64,000 bases of DNA from Ignelater luminosus (lineage: Eukaryota; Arthropoda; Insecta; Coleoptera; Elateridae). The notes under the pieces are model-generated. The model saw only the letters and a program-made list of their open reading frames with translations. It was not told the DNA's origin and did not search any database. Shown here in pieces: positions 1-12,204 of this stretch. The translations under genes and the position numbers were made by a program. How positions within the stretch are numbered: position 1 is the first letter of the stretch; each line of letters begins with the position of its first letter. The stretch covers positions 1 through 64,000 of the forward strand of contig VTPC01000420.1 of assembly GCA_011009095.1 (NCBI GenBank). The letters are read 5' to 3'.

Positions 1-3000
1 TGTACTGTCCAAAATATTTAGCATCTTGATTTACTGAAATCTGTCTTTGATTTCCTTGATGGGCGATTGTATGATAACATACGTAACGGTATAACTAGTT
101 GTAGGAAGCAGAAATGATTAAATTACACTTGGCATTAGCCATAGTGCACATAACATCAAATGACGTTGCATGTGTTGACTTTCTGCAAGTAATCTGCACG
201 TAACATACATAACTAAAATGGTTTTGATGTAATGTTATTTTAGCACTACTCGTATAAGCAGAAATTTGTTATTTTAGAGAATAAATCGTTTCTTTAGATT
301 ACAGGGATAGAAATGATCATCAATGACAAAAAAACTATTCTTTTATTTATGTTACTATAAAATAATTAATGAGCCCAATTAAGAAAACGAGAATTTAAAT
401 ATTTCACTCCTTTAAGAATAAAATGTGTTGAAAGCACAACACAAACATACTAGATAGCCATTAACATTTAATTAATTCTTCAAACTGTTAGTTTCGAAGC
501 TTTAAATAACAACCCAACTCTTCAGTTCAGAATTTATCTAGAAAACACATTAATTCAATGATATAACACGATTTACACTGTTGTTTTTAAACGGATAGAA
601 AAAAGATTTTTGTTTTAACATTAATCAAAAAAATAATACATAGGTTTAAGGTAGGTTGGTCAGAAAACTACTTACTGCTTATACAAGCTTATGCGGTGGT
701 CGACTCTTGTTTATTTAATAAAATTATAATGAACAGTAATATATAAATTTAATAAAAACACGGGGCGATATTCTAAAACTATAAATTCTTGCACAAAAAA
801 ATCTTAAAATTTATTGCACGTAACTTGATAACAATATATTGATTTGTTTATAGCTTTTCTGCTAATTTTAACCTTGAAATCTTTTAAAACCATTTTCAGA
901 ACTTTGCACCATTCCCTAATAATAGACTAAAAACAGGGTCCGTTGTGTTTTATAGACTAGTATGTATAAAATATTCAGGGGTACTTTTTAAACAAAACAA
1001 AGTAATTAATTACCGGTTTCTTGAGATATACAAACAGGAATTATTTAAAAAACAATTTTCGCAGTAACAAGGATTTATGGTTAAGTATGTAGATGGTATT
1101 TTTAGCCCGAAATACCACTTTAATTTAAATCTTACAACATTCTTCTTTTATCTTAATTCTACTTACATTAAATTTTATGAAAAAAAATTTAAAAACTTTC
1201 CAAGTTTAGTATCTATTGTGAAACTAGCAAAACGATGTTCTTTCATTCTTTGACTATACACGAAAATGTAATACTTACTATTCTGATAGCGCCATAACAT
1301 CACATCCGACTTAAAAAGCTTTATGAAGAGCTGTCACGAAAACAGTGGTCCGTAAATTATTTTCATACAACTACTAGTTCCCCGCATTCTGTTGCAACTG
1401 AAACCTTGACCAAATTCTCATCAACTTACCTTATTTAAAAACGTAATTTATTAAAGAACTCTTTGATATGCATCTTCGTGGATGCTTAGAAATCAATAAT
1501 TATACAAATCGTTAGCCTATTATGATAGAAATCTTAACCTTAATTGGTTACAAATTTTATTTGTGTCTTTCGAACATGTTTAGGTATCTTAGACCTACAT
1601 TAAATCGCCTTTCTCCATTACTATTACATGGATTTGATTACACCGAAGGTTAAAAAGAACTTTTACAATAAACAATGCGTTATTCTTTATATACACGATT
1701 GTTCTTTTTTTCTTGTTTATCTTTCATCTCTGATACAAAGAAAATCTTATCAATTCTTTTCCTGTCTTTAACAAGTATAAACAATTGTAACTTGACTTCG
1801 CTCATGGAAAAAATCAAAGATATCACATTCACGTTTTGTTGATAATCTTTCTTAAGCGGAGACAAAAGCAAAAACACGCAGTTGAGAAAATAACATTTTC
1901 TTTTTTTGACATTTATCTCAAAAAACATCGCTATAACAGTATCAAAGGTTAACTGTTTACGGCTTACGTTGCTTCTTACATAATTACTATTATGATTTGC
2001 TTTTAAAATAGAAGTAAATTTACATAACCGGTAGGTATTGTTTAAAAAAATTTCACAAACAACAAATTTGCTTTGTTGTACGTATTTTGTTAACATTTAA
2101 AACGCAATAATAATTTACTCCAATTATGAATTTCGAGGATGTCAGCAGTTCAACAAAAGCATTAACCTTTCATAATAATTCTGTCCTGAGTAATTCTCAA
2201 CTTGGAACTCGTTATTGTTTATAATTTTCTATAAAATGACCTCGGAATAACGCTTTATAATAAAATGAAATAACACATCCGGACTTACCCTTCACATTCA
2301 TATTTATAATCACCCCAAGAACTTTTTTACGCCGACATTGTTTCTTTTTGTAAAAACTTTTAACGTGCAGTCCGTAGCTCAACATCGTTAAAATATTCTT
2401 GGAAATACTTCACAAAAATCGTGTTCTCATTGTAGTTCATAAAGCGTCAGCAGTAGATTTATTTGTGATTCTCTTCGTGCCCTTATTTTGCTTCTTAATA
2501 GGCCTTCGAGACTGAAAACCTGTTTGAAATTTAATTGCTTTGTCCTAAAACTGAAACGGTCTGAAAATTTATTAAAGATAAAGTGGCAGGAAGACAATAA
2601 AGCGTTGTTCGTTTAGCGGAAAAATTTATTACATGCAAAGTGTCGCAGAGACACTTGCAGATTTTGATAAATTATGAGTACCGGGATTAAGAAGTTTAAA
2701 GTTTCAAACCTTACTCAAAATTTATCTTTGGATTTGGAGTTACTTATGAGATTTGGTTAGATTTATAACTGTTTGATATAAAGAATTCTGCAACTTAAGA
2801 GGATTAAAGTACTCAATGCTTCTCGCGTTCATTAAAAAATATGGAAGGTTGTCTGCAATGTATATTTTTAAATGCATTTGCCCCCCATAAATTTTGTTTA
2901 TTATTTGAAGACATTTACACCAGTTGTAGCTTTTAAATGGATTTGGTAAACTATAAATTAATTTTTTATTTAAAAAAAGAAGTAACTTGTTTGCTGCTTT

Positions 3001-4940
3001 ATGCCTTTTAAATAAATATTTTTGCTGCGGGTTTCACAACTGAGTTTTATTTTCAATTAAGGTACGAAAGATAACGAGCCATCTGAGGATAGCCAACAGA
3101 TAGATAGATAGATCAAGGTGTGAATTAAGTGGATAACCTACGAATATGCAACAGAAGACGATGTTACTCTTGCGCAGCAAATACAAAGAACTTCATTTGT
3201 AACTATAACCTCACCTTTGAACTGAGTAGTTAGGATCCAGTTGCCATTCTCAAGAACTAAAGTGTGGAATTCTGGAGAGCCATAATCTTTCCTGACGAGA
3301 AAAATGCTCTTTACAAAATTCCCACCTTGGTTACCCCTCTGTTAGCTCTTAGTCCTGAATTAGCATCGTGAGTTTCTAGGTTTTCTAACTGTGCAGAAGA
3401 TATTATCAAGGATCTATTTTTGGGGGACTTTGGAGAAAATCCTGTCATCTGCAACTTACGTCTCTTTAAAATCTTTTTTTACTTTATCACTTTGTTAATA
3501 AACCAAACCCTCTGAACTAATTGCTAATAATGTTTTGCGTTGGTTTACATCAGTTCCGCACCAATCCTTGACTTGCATAAAAAGACATCTAGTAAAAACG
3601 TTTTAGATAGAAAGCAAAAGTTGTTAATTCTATAATGTGTAGAAGAATTAAATATTTTTACATATTTTTTCTACGTACAAGCAGTAATTCTAATGTAGGA
3701 AGGTTTGAAGTCTTGCAAACTTTAAGATTTTGAAAAAAAGGTTTTGGGCAATCTGCTGCAAATAAACATAAATAATACTACGTATTCAACGCAGTAAAAT
3801 AGATATTGTTGTGAAAAGTAAGTAAAAGAACCTAAACCAAATAAATACGTGCAGGGATGCAAAGCATTTATACGTGTTGTACCGTATCCAAAAGATGATG
3901 TTCTCAAGATTCTACAGCAAAGGTGATGTTTTCTTAATATACTATTAGGATTTGTACTAGGATTTGTTGTTGCTGTATGAACAAGTCTTGTTTTGGGATA
4001 TCCGGTAAATGCTAGAAACATCTGAGCATTTGCTTTGATGATGACGAAATTAATAGTAAGGTTTCTTACATATCGTTTATCATATCGCAGATAACATCCA
4101 TAATTTCATCTTTTTCGTGGTTTTCATCTCTGCTCACGTTCTCTCAACATTCGATTTGCAGAATCCTCTTCTTACTCCCTAGTTTGTTTTGATATTAAAG
4201 TTATTTGCAATATTTGTACGACCCAGCACAGCAAATAATAATAGATCATACTTTTTGTAGATTTGCTCTTAAATTGTTGAGAACTGAGAATTTTCTTTTT
4301 ATTTACCAAAAACATCTTTCTCTTATATTACAGTTTTCTTTTTGGAGTTATTCCATATCCATTATTGCTTAAAAGTTTTACATCAGTTTGCTGGTATTGC
4401 ACTTGAATGTAAGTGTCACCACTTTAAAGTCTTATCGTCATAAACTGACCAAAAAGTCTACATGAGTAAATTCCTTTCTTGCGTTGCATGTTGCTTGTTT
4501 ATTAACGATAATAGGAAGTTTTTCCATGCCGTATTTTAAAAAATGGAATATAGAAGAGTCTTCGTTGCTTAGCAATGTCGTAATTATGCATATTATTGTT
4601 TTAAACTACTTTCTCAATCAAATGCCGTATTTACATATTGTTGGTCAGGCCGATCTTTCAACACACGTCATCAAGCGTGTGTAGTAAGTACAGAGAAGTA
4701 ATACATATATTCACCTTGCTATACATAGTGGGATAATAAAAGATAGAAAACGAATATTTGTCATTTTAGTACTGCGCATTGATACAATTCGTTACATGTG
4801 TTCAAAGATCCGCTGGATCAACTGTATGTTGTCATAGCTATAATTATGGCATGCAAAAATTTCCTAATATCACTTTCTCTCTGTACGATTTGCATATTCT
4901 TCTTCATGCTGCGATGACTATACTATTTGAATGTGAGCAC
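1..4940. other. A+T-rich non-coding stretch, no gene recognised
   Basis: I see no recognisable gene, RNA or mobile element here. Open frames of up to 138 codons exist on both strands (for example 1680-2096 and 3722-4021, both minus), but their translations are rich in Phe, Lys, Asn and Ile, as expected from A+T-rich non-coding DNA, and match no family I know. The only low-complexity feature noticed is four GATA units at about 3097-3114. Confidence 0.6.
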
Positions 4941-5006
4941 AGTCGATAGTTCTATATTGCACAGGAAAGGTGGCGTTCTGTCGATTCCAGTTTTGCTCTG
5001 CGTATT

Positions 5007-5240
5007 TCATTTCAATGCGTTTGCTTTGTCCAGAATTGTTTCAGTAACAGTACTTAACGTTTTCCAAATTGTTTTGCGATGGACTTTAACCCCTTTAGTA
5101 TGTTCTACTTGAGAAACTGAATCATTACAAATTTTAAAAAGATTTCTATCTCCTGTTTCCAAGTTAAAGCTTCCTCTCGTTTTTTTATCGGGATTTTGTA
5201 AGACCTGATCTGCCAAACATTCTACGTTTTCTTTGCCGAC
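5007..5240 (-). other. Unidentified minus-strand open frame
   Basis: The minus strand is open from about 5240 to a stop at 5007. The first Met (5216) gives 69 residues beginning MADQVLQNPDKKTRG, and the frame also runs upstream of that Met as VGKENVECL. The composition is less biased than in neighbouring chance frames: many charged residues, few Phe/Asn/Lys runs. The start loosely resembles the helix-turn-helix segment at the N-terminus of some transposases, but no diagnostic motif follows. It could be a fragment of a decayed mobile element or chance. No splice or promoter evidence supports a host gene. Confidence 0.15.
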
Positions 5241-5249
5241 TCTACGTAG

Positions 5250-5293
5250 TGTGATGATATTAAAAATGTAAATGTGATGATATTAAAAATGTA
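5250..5293. repeat. Two-copy direct tandem repeat, about 22 bp unit
   Basis: The unit TGTGATGATATTAAAAATGT occurs twice head to tail, at 5250 and 5273, with identical sequence over about 21 bases. A third, partial echo (GTGATATT) follows. It is probably a simple slippage duplication in A+T-rich DNA. Confidence 0.8.
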
Positions 5294-5299
5294 GTGATA

Positions 5300-8200
5300 T
5301 TTGAAAATGATAAAAAAAGAGAGTATAAAAAAAATTTTGTTTTTTTTGTTTGATAAATGTAATGACAGTGAAAATAAATAAATTAATATTGTCAAGAAAA
5401 TAGCGTTTTAATAAAAAATTTAAGAACCACACGAAGAAAAATAAGGACCCTGAGAAAAAGAGCTCTCCATATCATAACAGTAGTTGGGAATAATCCTAGC
5501 ATTCACTAGAAAAATGAAGCAAAAGCTTGATATAATTCACAAGTATTTAAATGTTTCCTTTTTTGAAAACTTAACGCTTACTACAACCTTTTATTATCTA
5601 CTAATTTAGTAAATACTTTTGGTTTTAAGTATAAAGAGTTTCTTATATCCTATTTGACAAATTAGAAATAAATATTCATGATTTACTAGTAAGAGTAGTT
5701 GCTTCAGTTTTGTTTACTCGATCTCTTGTCTAATCGAATACTCTTGTTACAATGCATATCTTCTAAAGTGTTTCTCGGATTCAAAGGCATTTTATAGTTT
5801 TTGAGTGCTACTAAACCGAGGTTGTGAACTCTGAAAAACTAGTAAAAGAGCTAGTTGAGTTTTTGTATCAAACAAGCTCTAACAGCGCTTGCCCTTCATA
5901 ACAACCATGTAATTAGAGCGTAGGTACGTACAAATAATTTCACTGTGCTAGCAAAATCTGCTACCAAACTGTATTGTTGATGGTTTAGACTAAGTCTTTT
6001 ATGTTTTTAAGATGACAAACAACTTAGTTAATGGCGGATCGGAGTATTCTCTGAATTAGAAATAACAATATAATATCATACAAGAAGTGCCTAATAGAAT
6101 TTCAGTTTCTTTCATCAAATGGAAGCTTATTTCGATGACATGAAAGTTATCCTGAAATCGCAATATGTAGATCTCACAGTAGAATCCCAGTTTCTCTTGC
6201 CCGGTATTTCTCAAACATTAAAATTAAGATTTTCTTAAAATCATCTTTTGGTAGTTCATGGTCCAGGTACGCCCCACTAGCGATTAATTAATATGGTAAG
6301 GCATCGACCTTGATGGGGTGTTGTTTCTAACTCTTGGCACCATCTAGCTTTATTTTTCTCTTAGTCTGGATGCTTTCCAAAAGCGATAATCTGCCACAAT
6401 GGTAGTGCAACTTCCGTTAAGATGTTTCATAAAAACTGGCAGTTACTATTTCTATTCTTTGCTCATTTTAAAAAAATGTGTTCTAAAGTCGTCCATCTTA
6501 CATTTTGCAATTATATTGCTCAAGAAAGTTTATTAGATAACATTAGATTTATTCATGGTGTCATTACAAAATTAATTTTGTCCAGGAATGTATTCCTCTT
6601 AAGTGTACCGATACCTGCTTCAACTCGTTGACTTAAATTTGTTTATAGGAAGTGTAGAATTGATTCACGCACATAAGAATTTCAATAGCAAATTTTTAAT
6701 GTCTAATCTATTAGTTTCCTTAATTATTTTAAAGCGAAAGTGTTTGTTTTTAATTTTTCATTTTTTTAAAAAAATCTGAAATGGTTTTAGAAACGAAACT
6801 TCTTAAGTTATAGAACAAGAAAAACAGGAATGCATAGACAAAATTGTCCTACTTTCTACAGTTTTATTGCGCACATAAAGGTAATAAAATACGAATTGAT
6901 TTTTTTATTTCATATTCTCATAGTGTCAATGCATTTGATATAAAACTTGTATTTGTGTACTATTAAATTACAAAGTGAAAAATTTCACAGTTTAAAATAA
7001 TTATCAGTTAATAGTTATAGCGTATTAATTTTCAGTGTTCATTTAATTAGCTTTTCTTGTTAAATCTACTATGGTATATGTCACAAATTCACTTAAGAAT
7101 ATTGCGCCATCGTGTTCATTTACTAAAGAAATTTTATATTTCCGTTTACTCTTATTACGTTTTTCAGACGGTAATTTAGCTGTAATTTCATCTCCTTCTT
7201 TAGATTATTATTCCTATTACTCGTTATTTCATCGTCTTCTAAAATATATTACTCGAAACTTGCAAATAAGCATCATATTCCACTGTTCGCGTTGGCATTT
7301 CCAACGAAATTTATAAAAGAGCATATCCAACACTTTTTGTCAACTTTTACTCTTTCTTCTTATTCCTTAATGTGGATATTGAATAGTATTTTAACTTATA
7401 TTCCATCGTGATATTTTCTTATATTCATGCATACGTATTTGCTTTTTGATGTTCAGCCTGAAGTATATCTACTGTTTTTGACATCTTTCAGTTTTCTCCT
7501 ACCTAAGGTACTTTCGAAGAACATGAAAACAATATATAAATTCGTTTGGCTACAAAACATGTCATTCCATTTTTTTGTTTCAACAGATCTGATATCGACA
7601 TAATAAATAGATTTACCGAATTTGCTGACAGTAAGAATTAAAGTGACCAAATAACGGTAAACTTGTGGCATTTCAATTAGTAAAACTCTTAAAGCAAAAC
7701 CGATACACATACAAGATAGTAAGCAGTACTTTCTGTACTGAAATGTTTCATAATCCTAGAAGGAAAAGGAGCATAACACTTAATTCTGGCGGTACATGTC
7801 AACACTCACGTTTGTTTCCTACCTCAGCGGTAGATATATAGAAATACAACTGATTTTTCCTGATAAAAAAAAATAACTGGCGTCTGTTAAGTGGAAGACC
7901 TTGGTTAGAGGTTGTTACCATTTGCTGATGTTGTTTTGCGTAGGATATGTTAAAATTATTATTCGGAAATTTACAAATAAATAAGTTCGTTTAACTCAGG
8001 ATTAGAAAGAATTTTATTTATGTTCTGCATTTAGTCCTTTTTTGTTAGACCTCCGTAATCGTGCATATCTTGAAAGAATCCAATTATGCATTAATAGAAA
8101 TTTTTTCTCGAAAACTTAACTTGAACTTTGCAGAACACAAACAATCATCTTAAAGTTTTAGTAGCCTCACCTTTATGGGGAGAATGTGTTAGAAAATTAT

Positions 8201-9970
8201 AAATAACACGACAAGCTTGTTAAATCGTTGATTAATCAGATAAGAACTTTTACGATATGTCTTTATGGTAAATATTATTCCCGCATAACACCTTTTAACG
8301 GTAGTGATAATCATAAAAGTAACTGACTATAAAATTCTAATGGTTTGTTTTCTTTTTCCAGGTAAGGACCTATAAGGGAGGTTATTGTCTACACCATAAA
8401 TTAAACGAATAGCGTAAGTTACCTTGAAGACATGCAACAAAGTTAAGTAGTATTAATAATTATGCACATTCCAAAGTATCCTACAGATATAGAAAGTACT
8501 CATGGGAAATGTAAAGTATACAAGAATAATTCGATTGCTCGTTAGTAATCAGTAATTATTAATTATCTGTAGGTATATTTTTAAGTAAATACAATTTTCG
8601 GGTTTATAATTTATCATTACGTGCTTGCAACTTAACACCTTTAAGCTTCCGCATCTTTTTAGAAAGAAGTCTGTATTGAAACCCGCTTATTTATGTTATT
8701 TTCACTTATTATTGTTTCTGCGTAGCACTGATTGACTAACTGTTGTAAACTTTAGATTCTCTTCAGTCATTGTGCTACATGTTATCTGAGTTTTAAAAGT
8801 AACTAAGATGAAAAGATACTACGGCATATTACATTGTGGAATGATATTTCCATATATAGAATGGCAAAGGTCATGTCGCCTGTAATCTTAGTTTCTAATG
8901 GTGTTATTCATGTCAAAGGTGTTATTTTTACATAAAGCTTTTAAATTTTTTGTCGTTTCAGTGTAGTGATTAGTCAAGATTTTAATTGATTGTCGTTAGG
9001 GGTCAAGTCACAAAGCATCAGCTAGTAAGAAGGAAAAGCATAAAATGATGAAGAATTCGCATTTTCAAAATTTTGTTACCTTTGTGCTTATTCTGAGCAC
9101 CTACATATCTGTATTAGAAAACAGCCTAAAGCAATAATGGAAGAAACATAAAAGTAGAAAATCCAATTAGACATAACATGACTATAGAAGTAGAAATATG
9201 GCGAAAAATATATTTTACATGATAAGACTTGGAAGTTGCATTTGAGTTATTGTTGTTGTAGGATGTGGTAAATTATTGGAAATCAGTAAAAACAAAGCAC
9301 TTGAAGAAGGAAAGAGATTTTTGAAAAGTGTTTTCTAGGTTGTTTGTAGTAAAGTGTAATTGAAAGTTGTAATGCTTATTAGTTTATTATAAGTGCGCAA
9401 GAAAAGTCTGGAATAAATTCATTATTTGCAAAAAGGTGCATTATCAAGCAATATCCTCCAACACTTCTATTTTCTTTTTTTTGAACACTTTTCCATATAC
9501 AAATTATATAGATGGCGTTGCTCAAGTTCAGGATATGACGACATCGATGATTTTTTTAAATACCAACAGTATGTTTTTTTTTTGGTGGAATCTTGTAGAT
9601 CAGCTCTTCCTGATTACGGCAATAGGAAGTGATGCTTTTGGATTTCAAGGAAACCAATATTTAAGTTAATTGAGGTTGATTATCCAGCATAGTATATTAA
9701 AGCATCTTTTGTTCGTGATAAAATTGTTCTACCATCATTAATAAATCGAAGTCATTTTTTGCACGACCTGGAATTCTTATTAATTTATTTACTGACAATA
9801 GTCCATGTTACAATTTAAATTTATTTAAAAAATTTGCCAAAGACTGAGATATAGTATGTCATGAAAGAGTGAGTCGGTGGTAAAAATAATCAACAATTTA
9901 TTTAAGAACTGTCATGCTTCAGGAGATGATCCCTATCTTAGTTTTTTGTAACTTAGAGCAAACCAAGAGA
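5300..9970. other. A+T-rich non-coding stretch, no gene recognised
   Basis: No gene, RNA gene or mobile element end is recognisable on either strand. Short open frames (6422-6631 and 7071-7316 plus; 7453-7710 minus) have compositions typical of A+T-rich filler and no family motifs. Confidence 0.55.
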
Positions 9971-9977
9971 CCATCAT

Positions 9978-10210
9978 CCCCCCCCCCCACTTCTTTTTAA
10001 TTTAAAGTAATTAAACCCAAACTTACCAATGAAAAAGATATGAAACATCTATTACAAAATAAAGAAAAATCAAGTTGTACCATAACCCTTTAAGATGATG
10101 TATCACACATGGGGAAGTGCCATTTGAAATTTTGGGGTGGGGGTGGTTGGGAGGAGGGGGAAAGTTTCCCAGCTGATTAGGATAGGTTATTCAATGCCCC
10201 CCTCCAAAAC
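9978..10210. repeat. C-run / G-rich patch with G-quadruplex potential
   Basis: An 11-base C run at 9978-9988 is followed about 150 bases later by a G-rich tract at 10134-10160 with four or more runs of three to five G separated by short linkers. That pattern could fold as an intrastrand G-quadruplex on the plus strand. A further C-rich run (GCCCCCCTCC) lies at about 10196-10205. In otherwise A+T-rich DNA the clustering suggests a repeat-derived patch, but I could not find ends or a family. Confidence 0.5.
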
Positions 10211-10917
10211 AAAATCGACGTGTTTTAGCGATCTTTGATAATTTTACTAATTAAAGAGTTATTCAAGGTGGGAAGTTTTCAAATGAAAGCCCTGTATAGT
10301 AGTTGTTTGAGGTTGTGTTAAAAACAATTAATTGATAAATGTCATGCTTAGAATTTATAAATGTAATAATTGCACTGTTATAATAGTTATTTGTGTTATA
10401 AGGGAAGAAAGTAATTCTTCTTTTCCTGCGTGTATCAGTAAAAAAGGATACTTTCTTCCAGAGTTTCACAAAAGATTTTTTGTGAACCTTTAAATTTTAT
10501 CAAAAATCTAAATAAAAGTTATTTCACATAAAGAATTTATTTCTGCAGCTAACTGTAAGGTAGCTTTGGTATTCCTGGTATCTAGAACGTATCTGAGCAA
10601 AAACAAAATAGAAATTAAACAATAGGGAGGAATAATTATTTTTTCTCCCACTATGATACAATTGTCAACTTTTGACCACAAATGAAGATCGGAAAGTCTA
10701 TTTTCTAATAAGGTGACAAAAAACTTATTATTTATATAATTCTTTAAATTTATGTTAAAAGCCACAACAGAAGTAGCCGCCTCACAGATTTGTTTGTCAG
10801 AAATTACTAATAATACAACTAAGTCTTATATGAAAATGATCTAACTCTTATTGGGGTTCGTCTGAAACCTTCTTTGTTGTGCTGCCGCCAGTAAAGTAAT
10901 ATGAACTCATCGCTATT

Positions 10918-11408
10918 TTGTTGATAACCCTTAAGAATTCTAGTTGGATTTATACTATTAGGGAAGAATCTCCTGTGAGTCAAGATCACGTTCCTACGAA
11001 TCTAATTTTCTACTTTCATAAACAAGCCGACAGATTAGATAACGCTTCCATCTTCTTAGGGTGCGTTTACGTTGGAGCAACGATAAACGATAAGAGCGAC
11101 GATAGTAGCAAAGCAACGAAAAGGTTAGCATTATTTCATATGGAACTGTTTATGTTGAGGAAAGCATGAAGTAATGCTAACCTTTTCGTTGCTTTGCTAC
11201 TATCGTCGCTCTTATCGTTTATCGTTGCTCCAACATAAATGCACCCTTACATGCTTCTGGTGTTGCAAGTCCAGAAAATCGTTTTCTGATAGGTATTCAG
11301 TGTGTTAGCCTTCTTGAAGAAATAACAATAACTGAACTGCAAAAAACATGTATGAAGAATGAAGATGTGAAACTTAAAGCAGTTCTTGATTCTACTTCCG
11401 AAGTTTAG
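10918..11408 (+). other. Two open frames split by a foldback insertion
   Basis: An open frame from 10918 reads into the left end of the foldback element at 11057. On its far side a second frame is open from 11250 to a stop at 11406-11408 (52 codons). Both halves have mixed, non-biased composition. The two frames are in different phases across the insertion site, so this is not a simple interrupted ORF; a frameshift or coincidence would be needed. No family is recognised. At best this is an old coding fragment, perhaps of a transposon, hit by the foldback element. Confidence 0.2.
11057..11249. mobile_element. Foldback (hairpin) element with ~83-bp arms
   Basis: Left arm 11057-11139 and right arm 11166-11249 are near-perfect reverse complements. 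I see only about three substitutions and one indel, including GCGTTTACG against GCATTTATG near the tips. The arms are separated by a 26-base spacer. The termini read TAGGGTGC and GCACCCTTA. Flanks are CATCTTCT (11049-11056) and CATGCTTCT (11250-11258), an imperfect 8-9-base duplication. An 8-bp duplication with a (T/C)AGGGTG-type tip is what hAT-class non-autonomous elements show, but the class is an inference. It encodes nothing and would form a very stable hairpin. Confidence 0.85.
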
Positions 11409-11642
11409 GCCTTGAGTTTTAAATCTTCTGCTTTATATTATATTATATGCATTGACTGTTTTTTTGTAAATCAGAGTTTCCAAGTGATTGCAAAGAAAGA
11501 GATGTATCCAAGTCAGATCAGCTTTTGACTTGATCAGGCGATAGAACCTTTTTTGCCAATCATAGATAGATTGGAAAGAAACTGGCTATGTAAAGAACAG
11601 CTAACTTAAATTCTAAAATAGAAAGAAGCCTTTTTAAAAATA

Positions 11643-12173
11643 AACTGCTCAACAACTGAAGTGGCCCACCAAAAAAAAAAATTGTTTTCGTGTTTATTAG
11701 AAACAAAAAGGTATCAACGGTTGTTGACATGTCATTTATAAATAATTCTTATATTTTGATGTAAGATATGTTTTGTAGAATCACAAAAATTTGAGAATTG
11801 AATAATATGAAAAGTAATTTAGTTCCTGAGTGCGTAAGGACATAATTTATAAAATTTTCAAAAATTTGTTTTTTTTCGATTTTTGCTACAGAATATCAAA
11901 TATTTTGATAACAAATAATGCCAGTATGCCCCCTAATCGGTTAAGCGTAGATACTTTAAATCTAGCTTACCGTTTAGTACAGCAAGGTAATTCTCAAAGA
12001 GAAGTTGATCGATTACTATTGGGTTTTGTATATAAATACAAATCCAACCAAATATACAAAATTAATGTCGAATTATATATGAAAACAAAATCAAAGTTAC
12101 CCATGGTCATTTTTCATAACTACTTGTGGTTTCTGTCTTTTTTTTGGTGGATCACTTCAATTGTTGAGCAGTT
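11643..12173 (+). mobile_element. Non-autonomous Tc1/mariner-type element
   Basis: The 531-bp element is bounded by inverted repeats. The left end (11643 onward, AACTGCTCAACAACTGAAGT) matches the reverse complement of the right end (to 12173) over about 35 bases with only a few substitutions. TA dinucleotides flank it at 11641-11642 and 12174-12175, the expected Tc1/mariner target duplication. Inside is the start of a transposase-like frame (ATG at 11926) but no catalytic domain. It looks like an internal-deletion derivative of a full-length element rather than a random MITE. Confidence 0.75.
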
Positions 12174-12204
12174 TATTCAGAAGTGTACAAACCATGATTT
12201 ATAA
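11926..12204 (+). pseudogene. Truncated Tc1-type transposase, N-terminal HTH only
   Basis: From the ATG at 11926 the product begins MPPNRLSVDTLNLAYRLVQQ and continues GNSQREVDRLL. That is the pattern of the first helix-turn-helix of Tc1-like transposases (MPP start, hydrophobic helix, GxSQRxV turn, recognition helix). After about 31 residues the similarity stops abruptly and the frame continues through A+T-rich sequence and across the right inverted repeat to a stop at 12202-12204. The catalytic DDE/D domain is entirely missing, so no transposase activity is possible. An in-frame ATG at 11830 exists, but the family-like sequence starts at 11926. Assignment rests on a short motif. Confidence 0.5.

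Noticed and set aside
1680..2096. 138-codon minus-strand open frame
   Set aside because: Composition is typical of A+T-rich non-coding DNA, with no domain or splice evidence.
3722..4021. 99-codon minus-strand open frame
   Set aside because: No recognisable family, and no supporting exon structure.
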